A DNA stretch of 64,000 nt from Facklamia sp. 7083-14-GEN3 (GCF_024742075.1 NZ_JANSGD010000004.1:147334-211333), one strand, 5' to 3'; shown: positions 1-9,712, numbered from the stretch's first letter. The notes: generated by a model not told the origin, from the sequence alone. Numbers and translations: made by a program.

Positions 1-41
1 TAAAATACGCCTATATTATAAGAAATTAGGATGTGAATTCA

Positions 42-887
42 TTGTCACATAACAATAGTCACAATAATCAGACTCAATTTGCTTTGCTGAAACAGCTGCT
101 TTATCATCAGCATTATCAAAATATGATTAAATTTATAGAAGATAATCCTTCATGGAAGAGTCAAAAGTTATTAAAACTTTTACAATTAGGTCATGCTTAT
201 ATTCATACCGATTTGAAAACGATTGAAGAGTTATCTGAGCAAGTTGAAATGAACTATCTTACAAGACCTAGCCTTTTAGAGCGTCGTGTTTATTCTTATA
301 TCCAAGGTTTAGCCGTTAAATTAGAAATAAAAGAATATGATGATTATCTAAGGGCGATCACACCATTATTGGTAGATGTATTGAGGTTAACTTTAGAAAA
401 CACGGTATTTCCTGATCTTGATCGTTATCTGGTTGAGGTAATGAAGGAAACGGAAAAAGGAACACCTATATATCGTGGGTTACAGTGGAACCAGTCTTTA
501 ATAGAAGCCGATAAGAATGGTAAAATCAGTAAAACTTGGGAACGCTACTATGGAAAACATTTTAACTACTCACATTATGTTTCCTCTAGTCATCTATTGA
601 AATTAGTGCAAGATTATGTAAAAGATCCCAAAATTTTAAAATTAGCTGCTCAAATGCGGCATATTGAAAAATATGCTCGTAATATTGTAGCTCATGAATT
701 AGTTTACGTGGATGATGAATGGTTAAAACATCGTCTCACTATTGATGCTAAGGAAGTTCATCAACAAATCATTAATATGGTAAATGCGGCAGGATTAAGA
801 GATCCTCAGCAATGGAAAGGATTGACAGATATACAAGCCGCAATTGAAAAAGAATTAGAAAATAATCATACGAAGATGTCGAAATAA
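42..887 (+). CDS. HEPN-domain protein resembling the C-terminal half of Csm6 (putative ribonuclease)
   Basis: About 281 residues, almost entirely alpha-helical in character. Near residue 213 it carries R-N-I-V-A-H, which fits the R-X4-6-H catalytic motif of HEPN ribonucleases. From memory, the order of segments (a helix-rich start, a middle stretch resembling the Csm6 region before the HEPN motif, then R-X4-H) matches the part of Csm6 that follows its CARF domain; no CARF domain is present here. I prefer the TTG at 42, about 10 nt after TAGGA; a GTG at 33 is too close to that site. An in-frame TAG at 27-29 lies just upstream, so this may be the back half of a broken or two-part gene that continues left of the window. 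It ends 33 nt before murA and may share its transcript. No cas genes or CRISPR repeats are in the window. The HEPN motif is seen directly; the Csm6 relationship is a recalled similarity. Confidence 0.6.
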   Translation: MSHNNSHNNQTQFALLKQLLYHQHYQNMIKFIEDNPSWKSQKLLKLLQLGHAYIHTDLKTIEELSEQVEMNYLTRPSLLERRVYSYIQGLAVKLEIKEYDDYLRAITPLLVDVLRLTLENTVFPDLDRYLVEVMKETEKGTPIYRGLQWNQSLIEADKNGKISKTWERYYGKHFNYSHYVSSSHLLKLVQDYVKDPKILKLAAQMRHIEKYARNIVAHELVYVDDEWLKHRLTIDAKEVHQQIINMVNAAGLRDPQQWKGLTDIQAAIEKELENNHTKMSK

Positions 888-920
888 CGACTAAACTTGA
901 TAAAAAAGGAGTCATTATCT

Positions 921-2189
921 ATGAAAAAATTAATCATCCGCGGAGGCAAAGCGTTAAATGGTGAAATTAATATTAACGGAGCAAAAAACTCTACAGTTGC
1001 CTTAATACCAGCAGCCATTCTAGCCGATTCGGAGGTTGTCTTAGAAGGAGTGCCAGATATTCAAGATGTTCACTCTCTACTCGAAATTTTGGATGAATTC
1101 CATGTGAAGACTTCTTTTGAAAATAATGTCTTAAAAATTGATCCTTCTCACATGCAATCAATTCCTATGCCAACTGGTAAAATTCAAAGCTTACGAGCTT
1201 CTTACTACTTCATGGGGGCAGCCCTATCAAAATTTGGTGAAGGAGTTATTGGATTACCGGGAGGTTGTTTTTTAGGGCCTCGTCCAATTGATCAACATGT
1301 GAAAGCCTTCCGAGCCTTGGGTGCGGTGGTTGAGGATGAATACGGGGTGATTACCCTTTCAACTCCTGAAGGACTTACTGGAAACCGAATTTATATGGAC
1401 GTGGTTTCAGTTGGAGCAACTATTAACACCATTTTAGCTTCAGTTAGAGCTCAAGGTAGAACAATTATTGAAAACGCCGCACGCGAACCAGAAATTATTG
1501 ATTTAGTTACTCTATTAAATAAAATGGGGGCAAAAATTCGTGGAGCTGGAACTTCAGTTATACGAATAGAAGGTGTGGACCGACTAAAAGGAACAACTCA
1601 TACGATTATTCCCGATCGCATTGAGGCAGGAACCTATATTTCAGTGGCAGTTGCAATGGGAAATGAAATTAAAATAAATAATGTAATTTTTGAACATATT
1701 GAAAGTTTTATTGCAAAACTAAATGAGATGGGTGCCAAAATGGAAATTGGAGAAGATAGTATTCTTGTTCATCGCTCCGATGACTTAAAAATGGTTTCAT
1801 TAAAGACGCAGCCATATCCAGGGTTTGCAACGGATTTGCAACAGCCACTAACTTCCGTATTAATTAAAGCTAATGGTAAGGGAACAATTACGGATACTAT
1901 TTACCCTCAAAGAGTTAAGCATATTCCTGAATTGAATCGTATGGGAGCTAATATTAAGGTTGATGGCGATATTATTCGTGTGGAGGGCCCGGCTAAGTTA
2001 ACGGGTGCTCCAGTTCGTGCCAGTGATTTAAGAGCAGGAGCTTGTCTGGTTATTGCTGGTTTAATGGCAGAGGGACAAACAGAGATTACAGGTGTTGATA
2101 ATATCTTAAGAGGGTATTCCAACATTGTTGAAAAATTACAAGAAGTCGGCGCCGATATCCAGATGATCGAGGATGAAGAGGAAGAATAG
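921..2189 (+). CDS. murA: UDP-N-acetylglucosamine 1-carboxyvinyltransferase (MurA2/MurZ type)
   Basis: Transfers enolpyruvate from PEP to UDP-GlcNAc, the first committed step of peptidoglycan synthesis in the cytoplasm. The 422-residue length is normal. Visible family marks are NGAKNS near the N-terminus (K22, N23) and the active-site loop [11 protein letters not shown] with the PEP-attacking, fosfomycin-target cysteine at residue 116. The ATG at 921 is chosen because AAAAAGGAG lies 11 nt upstream and the protein then begins [10 protein letters not shown] as in the family; an upstream in-frame TTG would precede that site. Low-GC Gram-positives usually carry two paralogues; the one next to rho is the MurZ/MurAB copy in Bacillus-type gene order, so I infer this is that paralogue. 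Confidence 0.95.
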   Translation: MKKLIIRGGKALNGEININGAKNSTVALIPAAILADSEVVLEGVPDIQDVHSLLEILDEFHVKTSFENNVLKIDPSHMQSIPMPTGKIQSLRASYYFMGAALSKFGEGVIGLPGGCFLGPRPIDQHVKAFRALGAVVEDEYGVITLSTPEGLTGNRIYMDVVSVGATINTILASVRAQGRTIIENAAREPEIIDLVTLLNKMGAKIRGAGTSVIRIEGVDRLKGTTHTIIPDRIEAGTYISVAVAMGNEIKINNVIFEHIESFIAKLNEMGAKMEIGEDSILVHRSDDLKMVSLKTQPYPGFATDLQQPLTSVLIKANGKGTITDTIYPQRVKHIPELNRMGANIKVDGDIIRVEGPAKLTGAPVRASDLRAGACLVIAGLMAEGQTEITGVDNILRGYSNIVEKLQEVGADIQMIEDEEEE

Positions 2190-2203
2190 AAAGGAAATAC
2201 CCA

Positions 2204-3469
2204 GTGAGTGATGCATTTTCCTTAGAGAATTTATTAAACAAAGAGGTAAAAGATTTATATGCTTATGCTAGAGAATTAAGAATCCCAGATTTTAGTCAAC
2301 TATCTAAAAAGGAATTAGCCTTAGCGGTTATGCGAACACAAAAAGAAAAGCAAGGCTTTTTTCAAGTTGAAGGTATCTTAGATATCCCTAATGAGGAAGG
2401 CTTAGCCTTTATTCGTCCTATTAATTTCTCTCCTAGTAGGGAGGACGTTTATATCTCTGATTCACAAATCAGACGGTTTTCGTTAAGAAATGGTGATCGA
2501 GTAGGAGGTCCTGCTCGACCGCCTAAAGACTCAGAGCGTTATTATGGTTTGATGCAAATATCAAGTGTTAACGGTAGAGATCCTGAAGAAACCCTTAATC
2601 GAGATGCTTTTGCAAGTTTAACGCCTATTTATCCAGACCGCCAAATAAAATTGGAGTATAAACAAAATGTTATATCTAATCGCATGATTGATGTGATTGC
2701 TCCAATTGGTTTCGGTCAAAGAGGATTGATTGTCGCACCCCCTAAAGCAGGTAAGACTACAATTATTAAAGAAATCGCACGAGGGATTGCCAGTAATTAT
2801 CCTGATAGCAAACTCTTTATTCTCTTAATTGATGAGCGTCCTGAAGAAGTAACCGATATAGAACGTTCAGTCAATGCAGAGGTTGTTTCATCAACTTTTG
2901 ATGAAAGGCCGCAAAACCATGTGCGATTGGCTGATTTGCTCCTTTCACATGCACGACGGTTGGTGGAGGATGGACAGGATGTTGTTATCCTTTTGGATTC
3001 AATCACACGTTTAGCGCGAGCTTATAATTTAGTGGTTCGACCAAGCGGAAGAACCTTAAGCGGAGGGTTCGATCCCGCAGCTTTTTATTTTCCTAAGCGA
3101 TTCTTTGGTTCTGCTAGAAACATTGAAAACGGGGGATCTTTAACGATTTTAGCGACTGCTCTAGTGGATACTGGATCAAGAATGGATGATATTATCTATG
3201 AAGAGTTTAAAGGGACGGGTAATATGGAACTACATCTTTCTAGAGAATTAGGACAAAGACGTATCTTCCCAGCTATCGATATTAAAAAGTCTTCCACCCG
3301 TAAGGAAGAATTATTAATTGAGGAAAACTTTTTAGGTCAAATCTGGGACTTGCGCAATTTAATGACTTCTAACGGTTTAGAATATACCGAACAATTAATA
3401 CAATTAATGCGTCAGACAGATAATAACCAAGACTTTTTTGAACAGTTGTCTAAGCTTTCAAGTAAATAA
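2204..3469 (+). CDS. rho: Transcription termination factor Rho
   Basis: Hexameric RNA-dependent ATPase that terminates untranslated transcripts. At 421 residues it has the N-terminal helical region, a cold-shock-like RNA-binding fold (about 52-125), Walker [10 protein letters not shown] (178-186) and Walker B VILLDS (261-266) followed by ITRLARAYN. The start is a GTG 8 nt after AAAGGA and 14 nt after the murA stop, so the two genes are very likely co-transcribed. In many Firmicutes rpmE (L31) follows rho; here rho is followed by a terminator, and the L31 gene is about 8 kb away on the other strand. Confidence 0.96.
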   Translation: MSDAFSLENLLNKEVKDLYAYARELRIPDFSQLSKKELALAVMRTQKEKQGFFQVEGILDIPNEEGLAFIRPINFSPSREDVYISDSQIRRFSLRNGDRVGGPARPPKDSERYYGLMQISSVNGRDPEETLNRDAFASLTPIYPDRQIKLEYKQNVISNRMIDVIAPIGFGQRGLIVAPPKAGKTTIIKEIARGIASNYPDSKLFILLIDERPEEVTDIERSVNAEVVSSTFDERPQNHVRLADLLLSHARRLVEDGQDVVILLDSITRLARAYNLVVRPSGRTLSGGFDPAAFYFPKRFFGSARNIENGGSLTILATALVDTGSRMDDIIYEEFKGTGNMELHLSRELGQRRIFPAIDIKKSSTRKEELLIEENFLGQIWDLRNLMTSNGLEYTEQLIQLMRQTDNNQDFFEQLSKLSSK

Positions 3470-3474
3470 ATTGT

Positions 3475-3507
3475 AAGTACCCTTGTTAAACGAGAGGTAC
3501 TTTTTTT
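3475..3507 (+). terminator. Rho-gene intrinsic terminator
   Basis: AAGTACC (3475-3481) pairs with GGTACTT (3496-3502) and runs into seven T residues, directly after rho. Confidence 0.75.
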
Positions 3508-3559
3508 AGAAAATGGATTCAGTTTATAAGGCTTAATTTTTTAATAAAGGAGATTGTTT

Positions 3560-4735
3560 ATGAAATGTTTAAATTGCGGGCATGAAAATCTGCCAGACGC
3601 TAAGTATTGCTCAGAGTGTGGCTTGCCTTTAAATAACGCTTATTCAAATAAGGAAAATGATAGTGCTCCTTTTGATACAAGTCTAGATGCAGGAGAAAGT
3701 AAAAATAATCAAGAAGATGTTATTGTGTCTAGAAACCGAATGGATTTATATCACAATAGACAGCAAGAAAAAGCTGTGTTAACAGATGAAATGAATGATA
3801 AAGTAGAAACAGTGCATATAGATAATAAAGACCACAGGGCATCAATCAATCAGGGTGGCTATGGTTGGAAAAAGATTATTGGTTTTAGTTTAATCTTTTT
3901 AGGAATAATCAGTCTCTTCATGGTTTATCGTTTAAACTTCTCAAAAGCAGCGGTTGAGGAACAATTTATTAAGGCTATTGAAAAGAATGATTATTTAAAG
4001 GCAGCGGCGGTAGTAAGAACACCTATTACTGAAAAGCTCTGGACAGATTTAGATGTCAAACGGACAATTGAACATTATCAAGATGCTGATATAGACTTCC
4101 CATACTTATTGCAAAAGGGTGATTTATCGACTGGCATTCAATGGCAAGGGAATAAGTTAGCAAAAACTGAAAAAATGGGAAATTTTATGCTGATATTCCC
4201 TAAATATGCAATTAACCTTTATCCCTTTCCGGTTCAGCTTTCCCTTTCTAATGAATATCGTGACTTAAAAATTGTGAGTAAAGACCAATCGACCCAGTCA
4301 GTTGATTCAAAAGGAGGTATTCAAATTGAGCCTCGTATTCAAAATGTTATGATACAGTATAATTATCAAGGAAAAACTGAAGAGGTATGGTTCGATTTGG
4401 ACTATAGTAAGTTAGAAGAGCATCGACATAAACTTTCTTTGGTACCAGTAACTAATACTTTAACGGTTGATAAAGCGCTATTAGGAGTAAGGCCTGACTT
4501 ACCTTTCCAAGTAAATTCTTTTAATATTGATGGGCAAGATTATTCGCAGAGTCAGATTCAATTGTCAGGATTTGCTGGTCAAATTTTTGAAGTGAGCTTA
4601 AAGGCTAATTATAATGGTCAAGAATTACAAACAGAAACAATTCCAGTTAAATTAGTGAATAAAACAAGGATTACTTTGGATTACTCCAACGATCAAAAAC
4701 TTAGAGAGCAGATTAAACAAGCAGAACTAAAATAG
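3560..4735 (+). CDS. Zinc-ribbon, single-pass membrane protein (TcaA/YvbJ-like)
   Basis: The protein (391 residues) begins with a four-cysteine zinc ribbon (C3, C6, C17, C20), followed by a polar linker, one membrane segment (about 106-124) and a large extracellular region starting KAAVEEQFIKAIEKNDYLKA. That architecture, and the repeated 'F..AI...DY..' start of the outer part, match the TcaA/YvbJ family, whose S. aureus member affects teicoplanin susceptibility. The inner end would be the ribbon, the outer end the wall-facing domain. The start is ATG 3560, 7 nt after AAAGGAG; an upstream TTG lies too near that site. Monocistronic, between two terminators. The specific role in this organism is unknown. 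Confidence 0.7.
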   Translation: MKCLNCGHENLPDAKYCSECGLPLNNAYSNKENDSAPFDTSLDAGESKNNQEDVIVSRNRMDLYHNRQQEKAVLTDEMNDKVETVHIDNKDHRASINQGGYGWKKIIGFSLIFLGIISLFMVYRLNFSKAAVEEQFIKAIEKNDYLKAAAVVRTPITEKLWTDLDVKRTIEHYQDADIDFPYLLQKGDLSTGIQWQGNKLAKTEKMGNFMLIFPKYAINLYPFPVQLSLSNEYRDLKIVSKDQSTQSVDSKGGIQIEPRIQNVMIQYNYQGKTEEVWFDLDYSKLEEHRHKLSLVPVTNTLTVDKALLGVRPDLPFQVNSFNIDGQDYSQSQIQLSGFAGQIFEVSLKANYNGQELQTETIPVKLVNKTRITLDYSNDQKLREQIKQAELK

Positions 4736-4763
4736 AAAAAAGACTCATTTTTGAGTCTTTTTT
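4736..4763 (+). terminator. Terminator after the TcaA-like gene
   Basis: Perfect 12-bp stem (4736-4747 with 4752-4763) around a TTTT loop, core GACTCA/TGAGTC, A-tract before and T-tract after, so it could work in both directions. Confidence 0.85.
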
Positions 4764-4798
4764 ATTTGCATGAAATTGAAAATATAAAATTTTTAATA

Positions 4799-4828
4799 GT
4801 TATAACATAAAAACAAACTTGTTATAAC
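4799..4828. promoter_or_regulatory. Possible operator: two GTTATAACAT boxes
   Basis: The 10-mer GTTATAACAT occurs at 4799-4808 and again at 4821-4830. GTTATAAC is its own reverse complement, and the copies are 22 bp apart, two helical turns, on one face of the DNA. They sit 50-80 bp before the DUF969 start, where an operator or promoter would be. The binding protein is not identifiable from the sequence. Confidence 0.4.
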
Positions 4829-4877
4829 ATCGGTTCCATGGTAATATTAAAATCTAATTATAAATAGGAGGTTACTT

Positions 4878-5561
4878 ATGGAATGGATTAAATTAATCGG
4901 AATTATTATTATCGTTCTTGGTTTTTACTTTAAACTTGATACCTTAGCAACTGTTATACTAGCAGGATTAGCAACAGCTTTGGTTTCAGGGATTTCCTTG
5001 ACCGAATTTTTTACAATTTTGGGAGAGACTTATACTAAGCAGCGAGTTGTATCATTGTTCTTTTTATCACTACCAATGATTGGCTTATCAGAGGCATATG
5101 GCTTGAAACATCAAGCTGTTAAACTGATTGGAAAACTAAGAGGGCTTACCACAGGTTGGTTATATTCTCTATATATGCTGATTCGTCTAATTGCAGGGTT
5201 TTTCGCTATTCGATTAGGAGGTCACCCACAATTTGTGCGTCCATTAATTTACCCAATGGGTGAAGCGGCAACTAAATTAAAAGTAGGCGAAGATCTCAAC
5301 GAAGAAGAAACAGAATTAATTAAAGGACGGGCAGCTGCCAATGAAAACTTTGGAAACTTTTTTGGTCAAAACACTTACTTAGGCTCAGCAGGAGTTCTTT
5401 TAATCGCTGGGACTTTAAAAGAATTAGGTTATGAAGGAACAACGGCAAATGTCGCGGTAGCTTCAATGCCGATAGCTATTATTGCTTTAATTGTAGTGGT
5501 CGTTTACAACTTATTATTAGATGTCAAAATTAGACGTCATCATAAAGGGGAGGTTAAATAA
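4878..5561 (+). CDS. DUF969 family membrane protein (putative transporter half)
   Basis: The product (227 residues) is highly hydrophobic, with about five to six membrane segments and a soluble loop near 135-155 (KLKVGEDLNEEETELIKGRA), typical of DUF969. It ends at the base where the DUF979 gene begins (TAATG, 1-nt overlap), so translation is coupled. DUF969 and DUF979 proteins are usually paired and thought to form a two-subunit transporter. Here they precede pyrrolidone-carboxylate peptidase, which suggests transport of pyroglutamyl peptides or pyroglutamate; that substrate is an inference. The start ATG 4878 follows AGGAGGT. Confidence 0.8.
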   Translation: MEWIKLIGIIIIVLGFYFKLDTLATVILAGLATALVSGISLTEFFTILGETYTKQRVVSLFFLSLPMIGLSEAYGLKHQAVKLIGKLRGLTTGWLYSLYMLIRLIAGFFAIRLGGHPQFVRPLIYPMGEAATKLKVGEDLNEEETELIKGRAAANENFGNFFGQNTYLGSAGVLLIAGTLKELGYEGTTANVAVASMPIAIIALIVVVVYNLLLDVKIRRHHKGEVK

Positions 5562-6550
5562 TGCAACTATTAACTAATTATGCTGGATTTCTAGCGGTAA
5601 CTTTCCTTGAGAGCTTAAATGCCACACTTGAACCATATGTGCCAATGCTTTTAGAAATTACTTTTGTACTGATTGGCTTGCAACTCCTCCATACTGCGTG
5701 GCGTGCATATAGCGACAAGACCAATCCTAATCGCATTGGAACAGCTTTGTTTTGGGGGATCTCAGGTCTCACTTTTCTTGGAGGGCAATTTATTTCTCCA
5801 ATGCTTATTGGAATTATGGTCTGTGTTATGGGGCTTCTATCACTCTTTAAACAAGTTAAAGTGGGAACCCTACCCGTTGTTGATGAAGAAAAGGCAGAAG
5901 AGCGTTCAACTAGAATGGGTAATAAAATCTTTATACCAGTATTAACGCTTGGAGTAGTAGCTTTAATTATTGGATTTACCATTGAGAGCTTTAATGTGGT
6001 GGGTATTGCAATTGGTGCAATATTAGCAACCATCATTATCTTTATGGTATCAAGAGCGAAGCCAAGTGAGTTTCTTAATGAGAATAGTCGAATGGTTCAA
6101 CAAGTTTCTACTACAGGTATTTTACCTCAACTATTAGCCGCTTTAGGAGCAGTCTTTACAGCGGCAGGTGTTGGTGATGTTATTGCTACTTTAATCGGTG
6201 GGGTTGTCCCTGCTGATAGTCGTTTCTTTGGAGTGGTTGCTTATGTACTAGGAATGGCCATTTTTACTGGCATTATGGGAAATGCTTTTGCAGCCTTTAC
6301 AGTTATCACTGCAGGAATCGGCATACCCTTCGTTTTTGCCTTGGGGGCAGATCCTTTTGTTGCCGGAGCCTTAGCCATGACAGCTGGGTACTGTGGGACT
6401 TTAATGACACCAATGGCTGGAAACTTTAATGCTTTGCCAGCTGCATTATTACGGATGAAAAATGAATATGGTGTCATTAAACAGCAAATTCCTGTGGCAA
6501 TCATAATGATAGTTGCCCATATCGCATTAATGTATTTCTTTGCTTTTTAG
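5561..6550 (+). CDS. DUF979 family membrane protein (putative transporter half)
   Basis: About 329 residues and eight to ten hydrophobic segments. It contains glycine-rich stretches such as GGVVPADSRFFGVVAYVLG and TAGYCGTLMTPMAGNF, the latter the most conserved-looking re-entrant-like part. It overlaps the DUF969 stop by one base and is followed 32 nt later by pcp behind its own strong AGGAGGA site. This is the larger partner of the paired system; no biochemical substrate can be read from the sequence. Confidence 0.82.
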   Translation: MQLLTNYAGFLAVTFLESLNATLEPYVPMLLEITFVLIGLQLLHTAWRAYSDKTNPNRIGTALFWGISGLTFLGGQFISPMLIGIMVCVMGLLSLFKQVKVGTLPVVDEEKAEERSTRMGNKIFIPVLTLGVVALIIGFTIESFNVVGIAIGAILATIIIFMVSRAKPSEFLNENSRMVQQVSTTGILPQLLAALGAVFTAAGVGDVIATLIGGVVPADSRFFGVVAYVLGMAIFTGIMGNAFAAFTVITAGIGIPFVFALGADPFVAGALAMTAGYCGTLMTPMAGNFNALPAALLRMKNEYGVIKQQIPVAIIMIVAHIALMYFFAF

Positions 6551-6582
6551 TAGTAAACTAAATGTATAAAAGGAGGAATGAT

Positions 6583-7230
6583 ATGAAAATATTAGTAACA
6601 GGTTTTGATCCTTTTGGCGGAGAAGCTATTAATCCAGCCATTGAAGCAGTTAGATTGTTACCAGATGAAATTGCTGGAGCAGAAATAATTAAGTTAGAAA
6701 TTCCGACTGTTTTCCACAAATCAGCTAATGTTGTGCGTGAAAAGGCCCTAGAAGTTAAACCAGATGTTATTTTAAATATTGGTCAAGCGGGTGGACGCGC
6801 TGAGTTAACACCAGAGCGTGTAGCAATCAATCAAGACGATGCACGTATCCCAGATAATGAAGGCAATCAGCCGATTGATGTCTTTATCCAAAATGACGGG
6901 GATCCTGCTTATTTTGCGACATTGCCAGTAAAAGCAATGGTTCAAGCTATACGCCAAGCTGGTTTGCCCGCTAGTGTTTCTAACACTGCTGGAACCTTTG
7001 TCTGCAATCACATTATGTATCAGTCACTTTATTTTGTAGCAAAAGAGATGCCAAATACTAAAGCAGGCTTTATGCATATTCCTTTTATGACCCAACAAGT
7101 GGTAGATAAGCCTAACGTTCCTTCAATGTCATTAAATGATATTGCTAAGGGGATTGAAAAAGCGATTGAAGCCATTGTTGAGTATAATGACAAAGAAGAT
7201 ATCAAAGTGGTTGGTGGCGCTACTCATTAA
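6583..7230 (+). CDS. pcp: Pyrrolidone-carboxylate peptidase (pyroglutamyl peptidase I)
   Basis: Cytosolic cysteine peptidase (family C15) that removes N-terminal pyroglutamate from peptides. The 215 residues carry the catalytic triad in the expected contexts: Glu78 in TPERVAIN, Cys141 in [13 protein letters not shown] and His165 in GFMHIPF. The family start [13 protein letters not shown] matches ATG 6583, 6 nt after AGGAGGA; an ATG at 6562 lies upstream of that site. Third gene of the DUF969-DUF979-pcp unit. Closed by a long hairpin shared with the convergent ABC transporter genes. Confidence 0.95.
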   Translation: MKILVTGFDPFGGEAINPAIEAVRLLPDEIAGAEIIKLEIPTVFHKSANVVREKALEVKPDVILNIGQAGGRAELTPERVAINQDDARIPDNEGNQPIDVFIQNDGDPAYFATLPVKAMVQAIRQAGLPASVSNTAGTFVCNHIMYQSLYFVAKEMPNTKAGFMHIPFMTQQVVDKPNVPSMSLNDIAKGIEKAIEAIVEYNDKEDIKVVGGATH

Positions 7231-7264
7231 TTTTATAAGCAATCTTTGGATTTAAATTGAATTA

Positions 7265-7314
7265 AAATAGCACTCTCTTTGATGGGGATCAATCCATCAA
7301 AGAGAGTGCTATTT
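7265..7314. terminator. Bidirectional terminator, 21-bp perfect stem
   Basis: Arms 7265-7285 and 7294-7314 are fully complementary around an 8-nt loop; the core is AGCACTCTCTTTGATGG. It separates pcp (+) from the ABC ATPase gene (-), whose stop is 3 bp away. The flanks are A/T-rich rather than long pure T-runs. Confidence 0.8.
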
Positions 7315-7316
7315 AT

Positions 7317-8048
7317 TTACGAAATACTTTCAATAAAGGCTTGTGTTCGTTGATGCTGCGGGTTATTAAAAATATCGTAGCTACTTCCTTCTTCTAAAAG
7401 GATCCCATTATCTAAGAACACGACTCGGTCTGATACTTGTTGGGCAAATTTCATTTCGTGAGTTACAAAGATTAAGGACATATGCTGGTGGGCAATTTTT
7501 TGAATAAGCTCTAAAATTCCTCCAACCAGTTCAGGGTCCAAAGCAGAAGTAGGTTCATCTAATAAGATAACTTTGGGTTCAATCGCTAAAGCCCTAGCAA
7601 TTCCAACTCTTTGCTGCTGTCCGCCTGATAATTGATGAGGGTAGGCATTTAGATGGTCTCCCATACCGACTTGATGTAAAAAGGGGATGGCCTTTTCCTT
7701 TGCTTGAGATTTAGAAAGTTTTTTCACCATTAAAAGATGCTCCATCACATTTTCAAGAGCTGTTTTCTTAGAAAACAATGCATAATTTTGAAACACCATA
7801 GCTGTCTGTCTACGGAGGTTGAGAACATCAGCTTCAGAGACAGTTTCAACATCTAGTGTTATCTGATCCAAACGAATAGTTCCCTCGTCAGCAGGTTCAA
7901 TAAAGTTAATCGTTCGTAACAAAGTCGATTTGCCTGATCCAGATGGTCCGATAATAGTCAGGACTTGTCCAGCCTCAACTCTTAAATGGATATCTTGAAG
8001 AGCCTTTTTATTTTGAAATGACTTTGACCAATGATTTAGTTCTAACAT
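7317..8048 (-). CDS. glnQ: Polar amino-acid ABC transporter ATP-binding protein
   Basis: This is the ATPase subunit (243 residues) of an amino-acid importer. Walker A GPSGSGKST lies at 34-42, the Q-loop is in FQNYALFSKKTALENV, the signature is LSGGQQQRVGIARALA, Walker B is [12 protein letters not shown], and the switch histidine is in VTHEM. The FVTHEMKFAQQVSDRVVFLD ending is typical of the GlnQ/HisP subfamily. It lies 20 bp after the fused binding-protein/permease gene and surely works with it. Exact amino acid unknown; cystine, glutamine and glutamate systems all look like this, so the symbol is provisional. Confidence 0.88.
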   Translation of the reverse strand: MLELNHWSKSFQNKKALQDIHLRVEAGQVLTIIGPSGSGKSTLLRTINFIEPADEGTIRLDQITLDVETVSEADVLNLRRQTAMVFQNYALFSKKTALENVMEHLLMVKKLSKSQAKEKAIPFLHQVGMGDHLNAYPHQLSGGQQQRVGIARALAIEPKVILLDEPTSALDPELVGGILELIQKIAHQHMSLIFVTHEMKFAQQVSDRVVFLDNGILLEEGSSYDIFNNPQHQRTQAFIESIS

Positions 8049-8068
8049 TTTAAGATCCTTTCTAACGA

Positions 8069-9625
8069 CTAGCCCACTTGGTAGTAGTTTTCTAATCTTT
8101 TAATCATCCATTCTAATAGAATGCATAAGACCCAATAAATCAATGAAATAGCAATATAGGATTCAAAAAAGCGCAAGTTAGAGCCGGCGGTAATTTTTGC
8201 TTGTCCCATCATATCAACGACTGTAATGGTAAAGGCTAGGGATGTGCCTTTTAATAAGCGGATAAGACTGTTTCCTAGGTTAGGGATGGCATTAATCATA
8301 GCTGAAGGTAAGATAATTCTTCGCATCGTTTGGCTAGCATTTAAACCAATAGAATAGGCAGCTTCTATCTCCTTATGATCGACAGAAAGAATAGCTGAGC
8401 GAATCGTTTCAGAATTATAGGCAGCTTCATTTAGCCCCATGGCTAAGAAGGCGTAAAGAATGGCAGGGACTTGATTCACATCCCAATTTGTACCAATTGA
8501 TTTATTGAGCCATTGTAGAAAGATAGGCAAGCCGTAATAAGCAAGAAATAGCTGAACAAGCAAGGGGGTGCCGCGCATATAAGAAACAAAGAGATTGACG
8601 AACCATCTAAGGCCTTTGACTTTTTTGAGTTTGATGATAGCTAAAAAGAAGCCAAGTATTAGACCAATCATTCCAGCAATAAAAGTAATCAATAAAGTAA
8701 CCGGAAGTTTTTCAAGAATACGTGGTAAAGCGATTTGAATAGCCTTTAATGAAATAAGTTGACTGTTCGTTTGTTCTTTAAGTCTTTGAGACTCAAAACT
8801 TTGGTTGCGCTGAATAATTGTTTCATTTAGCAAAGTATCATCTTGACCTAAATATTTCAGTGAAATTTCACTGAGACTACCATCTTGCCGCATAGTTTGT
8901 AGGGTTTGATCAATCACTTGCCGCAATTCAACCTCATCTTTTCGAAAAATAAAATAAGAACCAGGAATTCTGATTTCTTCTTCGTTGGCTATCGGATGAG
9001 CCTTTAATTGAATGCCGTAAGTATCTTCAACATCCCTTAAATAGGTTGTAGCGTAAATAGTAGCATCGATTCGACCATTATAGACATCACGTATTAAAGA
9101 GGCTGGATCAGACTCTGCATATTTGATCACAACTGCCTTGTCAGGATGAGCCTCATTCCAAGCTTCTAGGTAGATAGATTGCGGGGAAGAGGGAACGACA
9201 CCAAAAGATTTTCCTGCCATTTGTTCAATGGTGAGCTCTTCTTCCCTGTCATTAGCTGTTATTAATACGTTGTGGGTGATGACATATGGATAGAGGGAAA
9301 ATAAAAATTTCTCCCGTCTTTCGGGATTTTCACCCAAATTATTGGCGACTAGATCGAACTGGCCAGAATCAAGTCCTGCGAAGAGGGAAGAAAACTCAGT
9401 AATTTCAAAGTTGAATTCAATGGCTTCATTACGTCGGTCAATTTCTTGTAAGATTTCAATCTCAATTCCTACTAGATTACCCCTATCATCAAAATAGTTG
9501 AGAGGCTTGGTCTGACCGGAAGTGCCAATCGTATACGCTTGTTTAGCTACTATGGAAGGATTAGTTGAAATTAGACTTATAGAAATAAGAATTAAAGCAA
9601 AGAACAGTTTATAAAGATTTTTCAT
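8069..9625 (-). CDS. glnP: Fused amino-acid substrate-binding protein/permease (GlnP-like)
   Basis: The 518-residue protein joins three parts: a signal-type hydrophobic start (1-28), an extracellular binding domain (about 30-260, with AYTIGTSGQTKPLNYFD and the acid-rich ligand-cleft pattern of family 3 binding proteins), and an inner-membrane permease (about 300-518) with the EAA loop EIEAAYSIGLNASQTMRRI near 419-437. Fusion puts binding domain and channel in one chain, as in lactococcal GlnPQ. The start at 9625 follows GAGGAG on the minus strand; a 37-codon upstream extension has no support. Substrate not determinable. Confidence 0.87.
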   Translation of the reverse strand: MKNLYKLFFALILISISLISTNPSIVAKQAYTIGTSGQTKPLNYFDDRGNLVGIEIEILQEIDRRNEAIEFNFEITEFSSLFAGLDSGQFDLVANNLGENPERREKFLFSLYPYVITHNVLITANDREEELTIEQMAGKSFGVVPSSPQSIYLEAWNEAHPDKAVVIKYAESDPASLIRDVYNGRIDATIYATTYLRDVEDTYGIQLKAHPIANEEEIRIPGSYFIFRKDEVELRQVIDQTLQTMRQDGSLSEISLKYLGQDDTLLNETIIQRNQSFESQRLKEQTNSQLISLKAIQIALPRILEKLPVTLLITFIAGMIGLILGFFLAIIKLKKVKGLRWFVNLFVSYMRGTPLLVQLFLAYYGLPIFLQWLNKSIGTNWDVNQVPAILYAFLAMGLNEAAYNSETIRSAILSVDHKEIEAAYSIGLNASQTMRRIILPSAMINAIPNLGNSLIRLLKGTSLAFTITVVDMMGQAKITAGSNLRFFESYIAISLIYWVLCILLEWMIKRLENYYQVG

Positions 9626-9712
9626 GGAATTCTCCTCAACCCTATATAATAAGCTTATTTTATCAAAGATATTAATAGATAGATAGATTATGTGAATAAG
9701 AAAACAAGTAAG

